In this document: in pieces, positions 9,164 through 18,066 of the stretch
How positions within the stretch are numbered: the stretch's first letter is position 1
How the letters are laid out: each line of letters opens with the position of its first letter
Assembly (NCBI GenBank): GCA_050179685.1
Contig: JBFXEW010000004.1
Location: 124,001 to 188,000 of the forward strand
Source: GWE2-40-63 sp050179685
Lineage (GTDB): Bacteria; Bacteroidota; Bacteroidia; Bacteroidales; SZUA-534
Direction of reading: 5' to 3'
Length of the DNA stretch: 64,000 bases
Notes under the pieces: model-generated
Told to the model about the DNA's origin: nothing
The model's input: the letters and a program-made list of their open reading frames with translations, nothing else
Databases searched by the model: none
Made by a program: the position numbers and the translations under genes

Positions 9164-9201
9164 TCCGTAAGGTTTGTACTGCTATAAGTTTATATAATTG
9201 A

Positions 9202-9948
9202 TTAGTTATTCTCAAGTTGTTCGCTGGTTAAACCAAAGCGCCGTTCCCGGTTTTGGTAGTCAAGCAATGCTTTGTAAAGTTCTTCCTTGTTAAAGTCGGG
9301 CCAGAGCACATCGGTAAAATATAGCTCAGAATAGGCCAGCTGCCACAAAAGAAAATTACTGATGCGCTGTTCTCCACTGGTTCGTATCAATAAGTCAGGG
9401 TCTGGTATTCCACGTGTTGTTAAATTATTTGTCAATAGTGTTTCGTTAATATCAGCTACCTGAATTTTGTTTTCTTTTATTTGTTCCCCAATAGCTTTTA
9501 TTGCTTCAATTATTTCAACTTTTGAGCTATAACTCAAAGCCAATGTCAGGGTCAATCCGTCGTTATGTTTAGTTTTATCGATTGCTTCAGCTAATTTAAG
9601 ATTGGCTTTAGCCGGCAAATCTTCGAGCCTGCCAATAGCATTTAAACGAATATTATTTTTTAAAAGTGTGCTAATTTCGGAATTAATGGTGGCAATTAGT
9701 AATTCCATTAGGGCATTAACCTCTATTTTGGGGCGATTCCAGTTTTCGGTTGAGAAAGCAAAGAGCGTTAAATATTTTATGCCCAATTCGGCACAGGCCT
9801 CTGAGCTTTCACGCACACCATTAACACCACTTTTGTGCCCAAAAATCCGAAGGTTTCCTTTTTGTTTTGCCCACCTTCCGTTGCCATCCATAATAATGGC
9901 TACGTGGGTGGGAAGTTTATCTTTTATTAATTGCTCTTTTAACGACAT
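9202..9948 (-). CDS. uppS: Isoprenyl transferase (undecaprenyl diphosphate synthase)
   Basis: UppS extends farnesyl diphosphate with isopentenyl units to give the C55 lipid carrier used for peptidoglycan and surface glycans. The cis-prenyltransferase signature IMDGNGRWAK with catalytic D21 is present, as is the C-terminal RTSGEQRISNFLLWQ block and the SELYFTDVLWPDF element. The length is 248 aa, normal for the family. It lies directly between the PorG-like trio and bamA on the minus strand with short gaps (22 and 38 nt), so it is probably part of the same operon. Confidence 0.95.
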   Translation of the reverse strand: MSLKEQLIKDKLPTHVAIIMDGNGRWAKQKGNLRIFGHKSGVNGVRESSEACAELGIKYLTLFAFSTENWNRPKIEVNALMELLIATINSEISTLLKNNIRLNAIGRLEDLPAKANLKLAEAIDKTKHNDGLTLTLALSYSSKVEIIEAIKAIGEQIKENKIQVADINETLLTNNLTTRGIPDPDLLIRTSGEQRISNFLLWQLAYSELYFTDVLWPDFNKEELYKALLDYQNRERRFGLTSEQLENN

Positions 9949-9970
9949 TTATGAAAAATTTGCCACAAAT

Positions 9971-10654
9971 TTAGTCAAATGCGGGACATTTTACCCGATA
10001 ATTTATTTTATATGACAAATAAATTCCATAAACCGAATACCAATCGTTGTTTCCGGTGTATCCATACTGTTTAAATACATTGCTTTCTCTGGGTGGAGTA
10101 TAGGTGTAGTCGAGGTTGTCGGTGAATGTTTTGTTCATGGTAATGTTAGCTCCGGCCATAAAATTTTTGTAAAGATTGAATTTGATTCCAAGCCCAAATG
10201 GTAAGGTCGGAAGAAAAGGTGATGCGCCATTGGGGTAATACATAAAACCCAATCCGGCAAAAATATACGGTGTATAATCGTACTTGTTGTTTGCCGCAAG
10301 AAAGTGATTGAAATTGTATTCAAGGCTCGCATTTAAATCGTAGAAAGTGTTGTTAAACGAAGTTGCCGTACCCGGATTCAGTTGAGTAAAAACATCATCC
10401 GGCTTGGCTTCAGCGGCCAGTGAACCGTATTGAACTTGCCCTTTTAATGAAAAACGTTTATTGATGTTGTGTTTGTAGAATGCGCCAAAAGCCAATTTAC
10501 TGTTTATACCCGGCATTTTATTCAGATCGCCCAGATAGTATGAGCCACCCAATGTAAGACCTACTTCAGCACTTTTTTGAAATTGAGCAAATGCAGGAGC
10601 AGAAAATGAAACAAACGCAATGAAAAATATAAAGAAATAATACCTGAAAGTCAT
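9971..10654 (-). CDS. PorG-like outer-membrane beta-barrel protein, copy 1
   Basis: A 227-aa protein with a signal peptide (to about AFA at 23) and alternating beta-strand sequence, typified by VGLTLGGSYYLGDLNK and FGAFYKHNINKRFSLKGQV. This pattern is that of DUF6089/PorG proteins, small outer-membrane barrels; PorG is a T9SS component. The position directly upstream of uppS-bamA is where I recall porG in other Bacteroidota, so this copy is the best positional candidate for true PorG. It is followed within the operon by uppS (22 nt). Against certainty: two more relatives lie immediately upstream, and the family also contains proteins with no T9SS role. Confidence 0.7.
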   Translation of the reverse strand: MTFRYYFFIFFIAFVSFSAPAFAQFQKSAEVGLTLGGSYYLGDLNKMPGINSKLAFGAFYKHNINKRFSLKGQVQYGSLAAEAKPDDVFTQLNPGTATSFNNTFYDLNASLEYNFNHFLAANNKYDYTPYIFAGLGFMYYPNGASPFLPTLPFGLGIKFNLYKNFMAGANITMNKTFTDNLDYTYTPPRESNVFKQYGYTGNNDWYSVYGIYLSYKINYRVKCPAFD

Positions 10655-10681
10655 AAAAAGGGTTTTTTGGGCGTTGGTAAG

Positions 10682-11440
10682 CTACCTTCGTTTAAAGCGG
10701 GGTAAACCTTTTTTATTCGATTTTAATTTTTTGATGTAGTTTACAGTAACAAACTGGTACTGGTCAGAACTTAAAAGACCATTTGCACCTTGTGCTAAAT
10801 TATCCAGTTTGTCTGAAAGCGGGAATCGCAAACCAACTTCAAGGTTTAAATAGCTAAGGTTTGAAAGTCGGGTTTTAAAACCAATTCCGTAGGGAATTAC
10901 CGGAGCAAAATTAATGTAGTTTTCTGTCGGAACACTTACTCCATCTATTTGCGAATATTGCCCCACACTTAAAATACCGCCTGCTCCAATAAAAAGATAG
11001 GTTGGTATACTGATGTTTTTTAAGCGATTTTCGCCCAATACTTTATATACGGTTCGTTTCTTTTTTTCTTTAATAATCTGGTATTCGTACCTAAAGGTAA
11101 TTTCAGTAAAAAAAGTATTTGCTTTTCTTCCTAAGGTATAAAAATCAGGATCGTCAACCGGATCTTCAGCATAAAGTTGGCCCAGGGCTAAGTTGGCACT
11201 TACATATTGCTTGGGTTTAAAGTTGTAGCGTAAACCTGCATTTCCATAAGCTCCAACGGTATTAAAAATTCTAACCCAGGCTAATTTCGAGGGATTATTT
11301 GGTGAGCCTACATCCGACATCAGATTGGTTCCGCCTAAACCATAATACAGCTCGTATTTATGTACTCCCCACGACTGAGCAGAGGAGGATGTGTAAATTC
11401 CTGTAATAAAAAGAAGTATGTACAGCTTTTTTATTTTCAT
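10682..11440 (-). CDS. PorG-like outer-membrane beta-barrel protein, copy 2
   Basis: 252 aa with a signal peptide (MKIKKLYILLFITGIYTSSSAQS) and a barrel-like body. The start of the mature protein (KYELYYGLGGTNLMSDVG) parallels copy 3 (RYELVGGLGITTFMGDLG), and both end in a GLP-R/K-F motif, so copies 2 and 3 are closer to each other than to copy 1. It likely sits in the outer membrane with short periplasmic turns. The gap to copy 1 is 27 nt. Candidate roles are a T9SS PorG paralogue or a structural barrel; nothing in the sequence decides. Confidence 0.65.
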   Translation of the reverse strand: MKIKKLYILLFITGIYTSSSAQSWGVHKYELYYGLGGTNLMSDVGSPNNPSKLAWVRIFNTVGAYGNAGLRYNFKPKQYVSANLALGQLYAEDPVDDPDFYTLGRKANTFFTEITFRYEYQIIKEKKKRTVYKVLGENRLKNISIPTYLFIGAGGILSVGQYSQIDGVSVPTENYINFAPVIPYGIGFKTRLSNLSYLNLEVGLRFPLSDKLDNLAQGANGLLSSDQYQFVTVNYIKKLKSNKKGLPRFKRR

Positions 11441-11483
11441 GATGGTAAAAATACGAAAATTTGCAAATTACAAACCGATTGTA

Positions 11484-12422
11484 TTAAAATTTTGGCAAGC
11501 CATTTCGTCCGGTGCGTAATTTATAACTTATGGTTACTAACGAAAACATATAGAAATCATTGTATTTTGCATCACCTCTTTGATCGGCAGCTCCATAAGT
11601 TACAAAAGGCAAGGGATCGGATTCGTCGTTTGTTTGTATGCTTTTATCGGCCATCCGATAGGCTAATTCGTCTTGTGTACGGAGCCAGGTGGGGTCAACA
11701 TAAGTTGTACTTACATCGTCGATATAGTCGGTAAAAGTATAGCGGGCTCCAAATTCTGCACCAATGCTAATATTTCGGCTTAGGCTGTATTTAAAACCAA
11801 TTCCGAAAGGGATGGCAAATTGAAAGCGGCTGTATTTTTCGCGTCCCTCAACCAGTCCCTGACCTTCAGTTCCCAAAGGTTGTAAAGCCACCCATTTATT
11901 GGTTCCTTCGGGGCCATCATCTAATCCTTTGGGATTAAACCAAAAGCCGGAAACTCCGGCAAAGAGGTAGGTGTTTATGGTAAGGTAACGAAGCGAAAAT
12001 TTTCGTCCGCGGCGTAATGAATAGCGATGGCTTGCCGGTTCTTTTATTACCGAATATTCAAACTGTGTGGCAAATTCAACTATTGGAGAGCGAAACGACA
12101 GGTTTCGGTCTAAACGGTATTTGTCTTTCGATTTATCATCGCTCCCGCTAACCCAACCATACGATACGGTAGCTTTTACTGCTAATGGTTCTAGAATTTT
12201 ATAGCGGAAACCGGCACTAATTAACGGTCGTTGAGCGGTAAAGTCGTAATCGCTGATAAAGTGTGAAGCCTCGGCACCACCACCTAAATCGCCCATAAAC
12301 GTGGTTATGCCTAAACCACCTACCAATTCGTACCGGGTTCGTTTCCATCGGTTCGACTGGCTATGGCTTAAGAGTGGTAATAAGATTATTCCTGTTAAAA
12401 ATAGCAGGGTTAATTTCTTCAT
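11484..12422 (-). CDS. PorG-like outer-membrane beta-barrel protein, copy 3
   Basis: The longest of the three at 312 aa, with a signal peptide ending near LLSHSQS. The mature start RYELVGGLGITTFMGDLGGG is typical of the family; the extra length is in loop-like inserts around residues 165-200 and 235-275 (charged, DDVSTTYVDPTW and TNDESDPLPF), which would face outward if the topology is conserved. It has its own candidate promoter (12480-12487) and so probably leads the trio-uppS-bamA-skp transcript. The C-terminus NGLPKF matches copy 2. Confidence 0.65.
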   Translation of the reverse strand: MKKLTLLFLTGIILLPLLSHSQSNRWKRTRYELVGGLGITTFMGDLGGGAEASHFISDYDFTAQRPLISAGFRYKILEPLAVKATVSYGWVSGSDDKSKDKYRLDRNLSFRSPIVEFATQFEYSVIKEPASHRYSLRRGRKFSLRYLTINTYLFAGVSGFWFNPKGLDDGPEGTNKWVALQPLGTEGQGLVEGREKYSRFQFAIPFGIGFKYSLSRNISIGAEFGARYTFTDYIDDVSTTYVDPTWLRTQDELAYRMADKSIQTNDESDPLPFVTYGAADQRGDAKYNDFYMFSLVTISYKLRTGRNGLPKF

Positions 12423-12479
12423 ATATGTTCTTTTTTCCTGGAAAATCAGCTTTTAAAAATGAAAATTATTGTGTCCGGT

Positions 12480-12487
12480 CAAAAATA
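12480..12487 (-). promoter_or_regulatory. Bacteroidota -7 promoter element ahead of the PorG-like trio
   Basis: Read on the minus strand, TATTTTTG matches TAnnTTTG exactly, 58 nt upstream of the ATG at 12422, inside the 138-bp gap after nadK. A proper TTG -33 is not evident. It would give the PorG-like/uppS/bamA block its own transcript. Confidence 0.5.
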
Positions 12488-12560
12488 ACAATAATTTTTA
12501 GATTGCGCTTGTAACCACTTTAAATTTTGAGATTTGACCCCATATCATAGGATTAACCGT

Positions 12561-13442
12561 TTAATTTCTTTTGTCAATGCCCCACATTAATTTGTTCCTG
12601 ATAGTTTTGTAAAAATGCTGATTGTTTAATTTAACAAGACTTACATTGGTTTCAGCTTTTTTTACCCGAACTTCAAGCTTTTCTTCCATAACGTAGGAGC
12701 GGGAATCGAGTGAAAGTAGAAATTTACTGTCGCGACTTTCAATTTTTAGTGAGATTTCGTGATGGTTTGGAATTACCAGTGGCCGCACCGTTAGGTTGTG
12801 CGATGCAATGGGAGTTATGATAAAATTATTCGATTCTGGTGTAACAATTGGTCCTCCAACGCTCATGGAATAAGCCGTTGAACCGGTGGGAGTAGCAATA
12901 ATTAATCCATCGGCCCAGTATTGGGTTAGAAACACATCGTCAATATAAGCCTGAATAGCTATCATGCTCGAGGTGTCGCGTTTGTGAACGGTTAAATCGT
13001 TTAAGGCAAAGGGAAGGGTAATGTTTTGTTCCGGGAAAAGGTTAGCTTTTAGTACACTTCGTTCTTCGATTCGGAACTCATTTTTATATAAAGCTTCAAT
13101 GGCTTCAGGAATTTCACCGGGCGAAACATCGGCCAGAAAACCCAGTCTGCCTGTATTTACACCCAGCAGGGGAATGTTTTGTAAATTTATGGCCGATACA
13201 GCTTCTAAAAAAGTACCATCGCCACCAATGGTGATTAGGTAGTCTAAATCGGCAGGTATTTTTTCTGATTGTATAATGGCTTCAGCAGGGACTTTGTATT
13301 GTTTTTGAACAGCTGAAAACAGTTCGTAAAAAAAAGGATGAATCCAAAGTTGGGCATCTTTTTCAATTAAGGTTTTAACCAGTTGATTTAAAACAATTTT
13401 GCAATTCTCAGTTACCTGGATGCCAAACAATCCTATTTTCAC
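12561..13442 (-). CDS. nadK: NAD kinase
   Basis: NadK phosphorylates NAD to NADP in the cytoplasm. The 293-aa protein has the diagnostic GGDGTFL motif (GGDG at 73-76, catalytic D75), a second conserved region NTGRLGFLAD and the substrate-binding TPTGSTAYSMSVGGPI block. The start codon is GTG at 13440-13442; it gives the expected N-terminus (MKIGLFGIQ). It lies 61 nt downstream of the small BamA-like gene and 138 nt before the PorG-like trio on the same strand. Confidence 0.93.
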   Translation of the reverse strand: MKIGLFGIQVTENCKIVLNQLVKTLIEKDAQLWIHPFFYELFSAVQKQYKVPAEAIIQSEKIPADLDYLITIGGDGTFLEAVSAINLQNIPLLGVNTGRLGFLADVSPGEIPEAIEALYKNEFRIEERSVLKANLFPEQNITLPFALNDLTVHKRDTSSMIAIQAYIDDVFLTQYWADGLIIATPTGSTAYSMSVGGPIVTPESNNFIITPIASHNLTVRPLVIPNHHEISLKIESRDSKFLLSLDSRSYVMEEKLEVRVKKAETNVSLVKLNNQHFYKTIRNKLMWGIDKRN

Positions 13443-13503
13443 AATTGAGGGTGTTTTATGTATAACTAATATTTACGATGCGAAGATAACATTTTTTATT
13501 GCC

Positions 13504-14925
13504 CTAAAAGGCCTTTCCGAGGTGAATAAAAAATCCATCGGGACCATTGGGATTTACCGAATATTCAAAGCGAAATACCTGATCGTAATAGGTAACCAAA
13601 TCGATACCCAGACCAAAACTGTACAAATACTGGTTGGGAAGTTTGTTCGATGGATCGGGCGAAACATCGTAAACATAACCATGGTCGAAAAACACATTGG
13701 TGTAAAGTGCGTAATGTATTTTGTTGAACTTTGACCAGTTCCACGATTCAATTACTTTTACCCGTGTAGGAACCAATTCGTATTTTAAAAATGCCCGGTT
13801 AATAATATAGCGTTGACCATCAATCAGGTTGTATTCAAACGAGCGAAGAAATTCATCGTAACCCAAAGCTCCTTCGATAAAATAGGGTTGTTTCTCGCGG
13901 GTCGATAGTTTTATTTTACCACCTGTTCCTGTATACCAGCGTTTGTATATTTTGAAATAGGTATAAGCTGAAGTTTGGAAATCCCATATATTTACCTGAT
14001 CGGTATTAAAAAGATTCAGCCCTTTTCTGGAGAGCATAAAAGTTACGTTGTAGCCTGTTAAAGGATAGTATTTATAATCTCTTTTGTCGTGATCCATTAT
14101 GTAGGACAGAGAAAAAAAGCGAAGTTGGTTTTTATAATTTCCAAAAAAATTGGGATTCAATGATACAATGGTGTCAGCTACCGAAGCTTTAGTATAGTTT
14201 GTACTTAATTTGTGTACCGTGTAATGCTTGTTTCTAAAGTAATAGGTAAAATTATAGTTCTGATGCGTTAACATGTAGTCGGAGAAATTGCTGTATTGCT
14301 GAGGTTTGTCGTTAAGGGTAATGTATTGAACCTGTTTTTGCCTGAAATAGGTTATGTCGGTTGTTATTCCATGTTTTTGGTTTTTTGAAAGGTAAGGATT
14401 GTCGTAATATATCTGGAATTGTTCTTTGTATCCCAGGCGGAATTTAGCTTTAACCGTTTCGCGCTTGCCTCTGAAATTGTTTTTTACCAGCATCAAACCA
14501 TAGTTAATACGCGACCAGTCTTTTTCATTTAAGAAAGCACTAAAATTTCGATCGGCATGTTCAAAAATTACGTAAGGCCATAAATACCAGCGTTCTTCAA
14601 GTAAAATATATACCGACATGTGTGTGGGAGATTCACGAAAAGTATTTATATACACATAATTAAAAAGTGCGGTGTTTAATAAATTCTCTTTCGATTTTTC
14701 AATAAAATAGGTAAAATTTTCAATAGCAATGGTATCGCCCGATTTGAACAATAACTCGCGCCGGATAACTGGCTCTTTGGTTGTTTTGTTTCCGGCAATA
14801 ACGAGTTTTGCAACAATAACCCGGTTGGTATCGGCAGGTAGCGCTGTGCTTTGAGCTGAACCCACCAATACAAAAAGTAATAATATTAAAAGCGTCGGTA
14901 TCGGTAATATAGAATAGAATCTCAC
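13504..14925 (-). CDS. Small BamA/TamA-like outer-membrane protein
   Basis: A 473-aa protein with a signal peptide (to about GSAQS at 25), one or two POTRA-like domains at about 35-115 (KLVIAGNKTTKEPVIRREL, then VYILLEERWYLWPY) and a C-terminal D15-type barrel ending FHLGKAF, the Phe-ended beta-signal. It is about half the size of BamA, so it cannot be its full replacement; TamA-like or lipid-transport roles are possible. The start is GTG (14923-14925), and the preceding CBS gene's TAG overlaps it by one base (TAGTG), which implies translational coupling. The ATG-less start and signal peptide both favour this position. Confidence 0.78.
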   Translation of the reverse strand: MRFYSILPIPTLLILLLFVLVGSAQSTALPADTNRVIVAKLVIAGNKTTKEPVIRRELLFKSGDTIAIENFTYFIEKSKENLLNTALFNYVYINTFRESPTHMSVYILLEERWYLWPYVIFEHADRNFSAFLNEKDWSRINYGLMLVKNNFRGKRETVKAKFRLGYKEQFQIYYDNPYLSKNQKHGITTDITYFRQKQVQYITLNDKPQQYSNFSDYMLTHQNYNFTYYFRNKHYTVHKLSTNYTKASVADTIVSLNPNFFGNYKNQLRFFSLSYIMDHDKRDYKYYPLTGYNVTFMLSRKGLNLFNTDQVNIWDFQTSAYTYFKIYKRWYTGTGGKIKLSTREKQPYFIEGALGYDEFLRSFEYNLIDGQRYIINRAFLKYELVPTRVKVIESWNWSKFNKIHYALYTNVFFDHGYVYDVSPDPSNKLPNQYLYSFGLGIDLVTYYDQVFRFEYSVNPNGPDGFFIHLGKAF

Positions 14926-15590
14926 TAAGTGTTCAAATATTTTAGGAATGAATCGAGCCGCTCCTTTAGCATCACATCAATTTCTTTGCTTTCGGCATAG
15001 GTGGCTTTTATTTTGTAGCTGTATCGTTCAAATGTTTGAATTACAGCCGATATATCGGTTTTATTTAGTTTTAGGGTAATCTCAACAAATTCGTTGGTGG
15101 ATGTGGTTTTAACATACAAGCTTAGTATTTTAACATCGTTTCCTTCAACAATTTGTGCAATTTCGCTTAGCGAATAATCGTTGGTGCGTAATTCCAAAAC
15201 AATAATTCCGCCCGGATTATTTGCCGACATTAAGTGCGAAAATTCCTGTGCCAAATCGTTAATGGTAATTATGCCAAGGTATTTTTCATCGCTTGTTAAA
15301 ACCGGAATCACGGTTAATTTGTATTTGGCAACCAAAACCGCAGCTTCGTAAATGTGCTGTTCTTCAGTAATAAAAGGCCGAGGCAACGAAAGTTCATGAT
15401 CCATAACCCGCTTGTCGGGATTATTCATATCGAAAATGTCGGTTTCCGAAATCAATCCAAGATACTCCTCATCGACTACAATGGGCAAATGCGAAACCCG
15501 GAACACATCCATCCAGTTCAAAGCCTCGCTGGCAGTGTCGTTTTTGTGTATTGCAGGTACTACATCCGAAATTAAATCAATTGCAATCAT
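14925..15590 (-). CDS. CBS-domain protein
   Basis: A 221-aa cytoplasmic protein with two CBS motifs (about 1-60, ending VDEEYLGLISETDIFD, and 70-130, with VLTSDEKYLGIITINDL), followed by an ACT-like regulatory domain at about 140-210 (GIIVLELRTNDYSLSEIAQIVE). CBS pairs usually bind adenosine nucleotides. It is the first gene of the minus-strand envelope cluster and shares one base with the BamA-like gene; similar CBS genes beside nadK occur in other Bacteroidota (recalled). The ligand and the target are unknown. Confidence 0.82.
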   Translation of the reverse strand: MIAIDLISDVVPAIHKNDTASEALNWMDVFRVSHLPIVVDEEYLGLISETDIFDMNNPDKRVMDHELSLPRPFITEEQHIYEAAVLVAKYKLTVIPVLTSDEKYLGIITINDLAQEFSHLMSANNPGGIIVLELRTNDYSLSEIAQIVEGNDVKILSLYVKTTSTNEFVEITLKLNKTDISAVIQTFERYSYKIKATYAESKEIDVMLKERLDSFLKYLNT

Positions 15591-15646
15591 TTTTCTTTAC
15601 TTTTATTTTGAGGCTCTGTAAAAATAGAGAAATTTGAACATTATTA

Positions 15647-15654
15647 TATTTTTG
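15647..15654 (+). promoter_or_regulatory. Possible -7 promoter element for the esterase gene
   Basis: TATTTTTG matches TAnnTTTG exactly, 45 nt before the ATG at 15700. The region is very AT-rich and no -33 element fits, so a chance match is possible. Confidence 0.35.
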
Positions 15655-15699
15655 TTTGATAAATATGACATTTGTTGCGATTAATTTGTTTTACAAGCT

Positions 15700-16500
15700 A
15701 TGGCGAAACTAAGTTTTAAGAAATATGGTGCCGGAGAGCCCCTGATAATTTTGCATGGGTTGTATGGCTCATCCGATAATTGGGTATCTGTTGCCCGCGA
15801 ATTAATGGATTTTTTCTCGGTTTATGTTCTCGATTTGCGGAATCATGGCGATTCGCCACACTTGCCGGAACATAATTACCAGGTAATGACCGACGATTTG
15901 GTTGAGTTTATGAACGAGCACCAGATTTATTCGGCCAATATTATTGGGCATTCCATGGGCGGAAAAGTAGCCATGATGTTTACGGCATTAAATCCCGAAC
16001 GGGTAAAAAACCTGGTAATTGTCGATATTAGTCCGCGCAGTTATTCTTCTGATTCGGGCGATAGCCAGATAGCCGATCACCAAACCATTATGAAAGCCCT
16101 GTTTTCGGTCGATTTGCAAAAATTAAAAAGCAGGGGCGACGCCGATGCTCTTTTAGCAAAGCATATTAAATCGAAACGAATCAGGCAGTTTTTGCTAAAA
16201 AATCTGCATCGGAATAAGGACAAAAGTTTTAGCTGGAAAATTAATCTCGATGTGCTTTACCAAAGTTTGCCCCAGGTTTTGATTGGCATTGAAGACGAAG
16301 CTTCCGGTTTGGATGATTTTCGTTATGCCGCTCTTTTTATCCGTGGCGGGCAATCAGACTATATTCGCGAGAAGGATGAAATGCTTATCAGCGAATGGTT
16401 TCGTAATGTAAAAATTGAGACCATTCCATCGGCAAGTCATTGGGTGCATGCCGAAGAACCTGAAACTTTTTTGGCTCTGGTAAAAAACTTTTTGCTTTAG
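15700..16500 (+). CDS. Alpha/beta-hydrolase, YbfF-like esterase
   Basis: A 266-aa single-domain alpha/beta hydrolase. The nucleophile elbow is GHSMGG (S85), the oxyanion region is LHGLYGSSDNW, and the likely catalytic His lies in ASHWVHAEEPE near the C-terminus. The motif set and length match YbfF-type thioesterases/esterases; the substrate is not evident. It has no signal peptide, so it is cytoplasmic. It is a lone plus-strand gene, divergent from the CBS gene and convergent with the exonuclease gene, whose stop overlaps its own by 2 nt. Confidence 0.85.
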   Translation: MAKLSFKKYGAGEPLIILHGLYGSSDNWVSVARELMDFFSVYVLDLRNHGDSPHLPEHNYQVMTDDLVEFMNEHQIYSANIIGHSMGGKVAMMFTALNPERVKNLVIVDISPRSYSSDSGDSQIADHQTIMKALFSVDLQKLKSRGDADALLAKHIKSKRIRQFLLKNLHRNKDKSFSWKINLDVLYQSLPQVLIGIEDEASGLDDFRYAALFIRGGQSDYIREKDEMLISEWFRNVKIETIPSASHWVHAEEPETFLALVKNFLL

Positions 16501-17234
16501 TTACTTATTGCCGGATTGGCAATTTCAATGGGCAGCATTTCTGTTTCCTGTTCGCCATTAAGTTTAAGGTAAAGCTTGCAGATGGTAACCACATCTTTTT
16601 GGCAGTAATCGGCAATTTTTGCCAGGTTTTGCTCTTCCCAATAAACCTGATTTACCATGCTGCCGTCAATCTGGTCTTTTGGCGAGGGAATATCGAAAAT
16701 TGCAGCCAGCAAATCGAGTGAAGTGTAATGTTTTACATCGCCAAATTTCCAAAGCTCCAGCGTATCGATGTGTTTAATTTCCCAGGGTTTTTTGCCTGCA
16801 TTGTCGAGTAGTTTGGGCAGGCTTACGCCGTTTACCAACATTCGGCGCGAGAGGTAAGGAAAATCGAATTCTTTGCCGTTGTGGGCACAAAGCAGGTGTT
16901 TGTCTTTGTTAAAATGCTGGTTTAATAAAGCCGAAAAATTGGTGAGTAATTCTTTTTCGTTGTGTCCGTAAAACGATTTGATGCGAAAGATACGTTCCCC
17001 GTTCTTTTTGGTAATGTATCCGGCCGAAATACAAACCACTTTTCCAAATTCAGCCCAAATAGCTGCTTTTTCGTATAATTCTTCGGCTGTTTTCGACTCT
17101 TTTTCCATGTGCCAGCGCACTTTTTTTGCCCAAAGTTCTTTTAAACGATCGTTTAAATCGCTAAAATTCTTTTGCTGCGCTGCAGTTTCGATATCAATAA
17201 AAAGAATATTTTCTTCTTTTATTTTATCGGCCAT
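16497..17234 (-). CDS. Predicted 3'-5' exonuclease (DnaQ/PolB-like)
   Basis: A 245-aa cytoplasmic protein of the RNase H-like DEDD exonuclease fold. The three motifs are visible: LFIDIET (D14, E16), HNGKEFDFPYL (second Asp near 124) and YCQKDVVT (third Asp near 215, with Tyr four residues before, i.e. the DEDDy arrangement). This is the stand-alone 'predicted PolB exonuclease-like' type rather than a DNA polymerase subunit, and its substrate is unknown. It starts 1 nt downstream of the udk stop, so the two genes are probably translated from one message. Confidence 0.82.
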   Translation of the reverse strand: MADKIKEENILFIDIETAAQQKNFSDLNDRLKELWAKKVRWHMEKESKTAEELYEKAAIWAEFGKVVCISAGYITKKNGERIFRIKSFYGHNEKELLTNFSALLNQHFNKDKHLLCAHNGKEFDFPYLSRRMLVNGVSLPKLLDNAGKKPWEIKHIDTLELWKFGDVKHYTSLDLLAAIFDIPSPKDQIDGSMVNQVYWEEQNLAKIADYCQKDVVTICKLYLKLNGEQETEMLPIEIANPAISN

Positions 17235-17235
17235 G

Positions 17236-17853
17236 TCAATTTTCTTTTTGCAAATTGAGCTTGATAATGGTTGTTAAAATGTCAATTGCCACTTTATTGT
17301 GCCCACCTTGTGGAATTATCAGGTCTGCATAACGTTTGGTGGGTTCAATAAATTGCAGGTGCATGGGTTTTACCGATTGGTGGTATCGTTCAAGTACCAC
17401 ATCAACGGTTCGTCCGCGCTCAATAATATCGCGGTTTATAACCCGTATTAAACGGTCGTCGGCATCGGCCGAAACAAATACTTTTATGTCGAACAAATCG
17501 CGTAAGGCCGGGTGTCCCAGAATTAAGATTCCTTCAACAATAATTACTTTTCTTGGTTTTACCGTTTTGGTTTCTTGGGCGCGGGTACAGGTTAAGTAGC
17601 TGTAGATGGGTTCTTCAACCGATAGCCCGCTTTTTAACGCATGTACATGCCGGGTTAGCAGGTCGAATTCAATGGCATCGGGGTGGTCAAAGTTTATTTT
17701 CTGTCGTTCTTCAAGCGGCAGGTGGCCATTGTCTTTGTAGTACGAATCCTGAGTTACCAGGGCAACTTCGTCAGCAGTAAGGCTCGACATAATTTTTTTT
17801 ACTACCGTTGTCTTTCCTGAACCTGTGCCTCCGGCAATACCAATTACAAGCAT
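17236..17853 (-). CDS. udk: Uridine kinase
   Basis: Phosphorylates uridine (and cytidine) with NTP in nucleoside salvage. The 205-aa protein starts with the P-loop GIAGGTGSGKTT, and has the substrate region YYKDNGHLPLEERQKINFDHPDA and the IVEGILILGHPALRDLFD strand typical of the family. The length is normal. The likely start is ATG at 17853. It precedes the exonuclease gene by 1 nt. The upstream 213-bp gap is shared with divergent manA. Confidence 0.92.
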   Translation of the reverse strand: MLVIGIAGGTGSGKTTVVKKIMSSLTADEVALVTQDSYYKDNGHLPLEERQKINFDHPDAIEFDLLTRHVHALKSGLSVEEPIYSYLTCTRAQETKTVKPRKVIIVEGILILGHPALRDLFDIKVFVSADADDRLIRVINRDIIERGRTVDVVLERYHQSVKPMHLQFIEPTKRYADLIIPQGGHNKVAIDILTTIIKLNLQKEN

Positions 17854-17986
17854 GTTTATTTGTAGGTTTTGTGTGATAAATTGTGTGCTGCAAGATACAA
17901 CTTTTAACTTTTAGCGTTCTCATTTTTTATAAAAAAGCTGTTTTGCCCTTTTTAAGAAATAGTTTATTAATTCATTCGTTAAATAA

Positions 17987-18016
17987 TTGTTGCCTGATAA
18001 GGGATTGCTATTTTTG
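17987..18016 (+). promoter_or_regulatory. Complete Bacteroidota-type promoter for manA
   Basis: TTG at 17987-17989 and TATTTTTG at 18009-18016 are separated by 19 nt, matching the Bacteroidota -33/-7 arrangement. Transcription would begin near 18023, leaving a leader of about 45 nt before the ATG at 18067. Confidence 0.65.
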
Positions 18017-18066
18017 TATCGAAAAAATCATTGACACCATACGAATGTTTAAAGTAAAATATCGAA

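Noticed and set aside
12561..13442. Diacylglycerol kinase instead of NAD kinase
   Set aside because: The GGDGTFL and TPTGSTAYSMSVGGP motifs and the gene context fit NAD kinase better.
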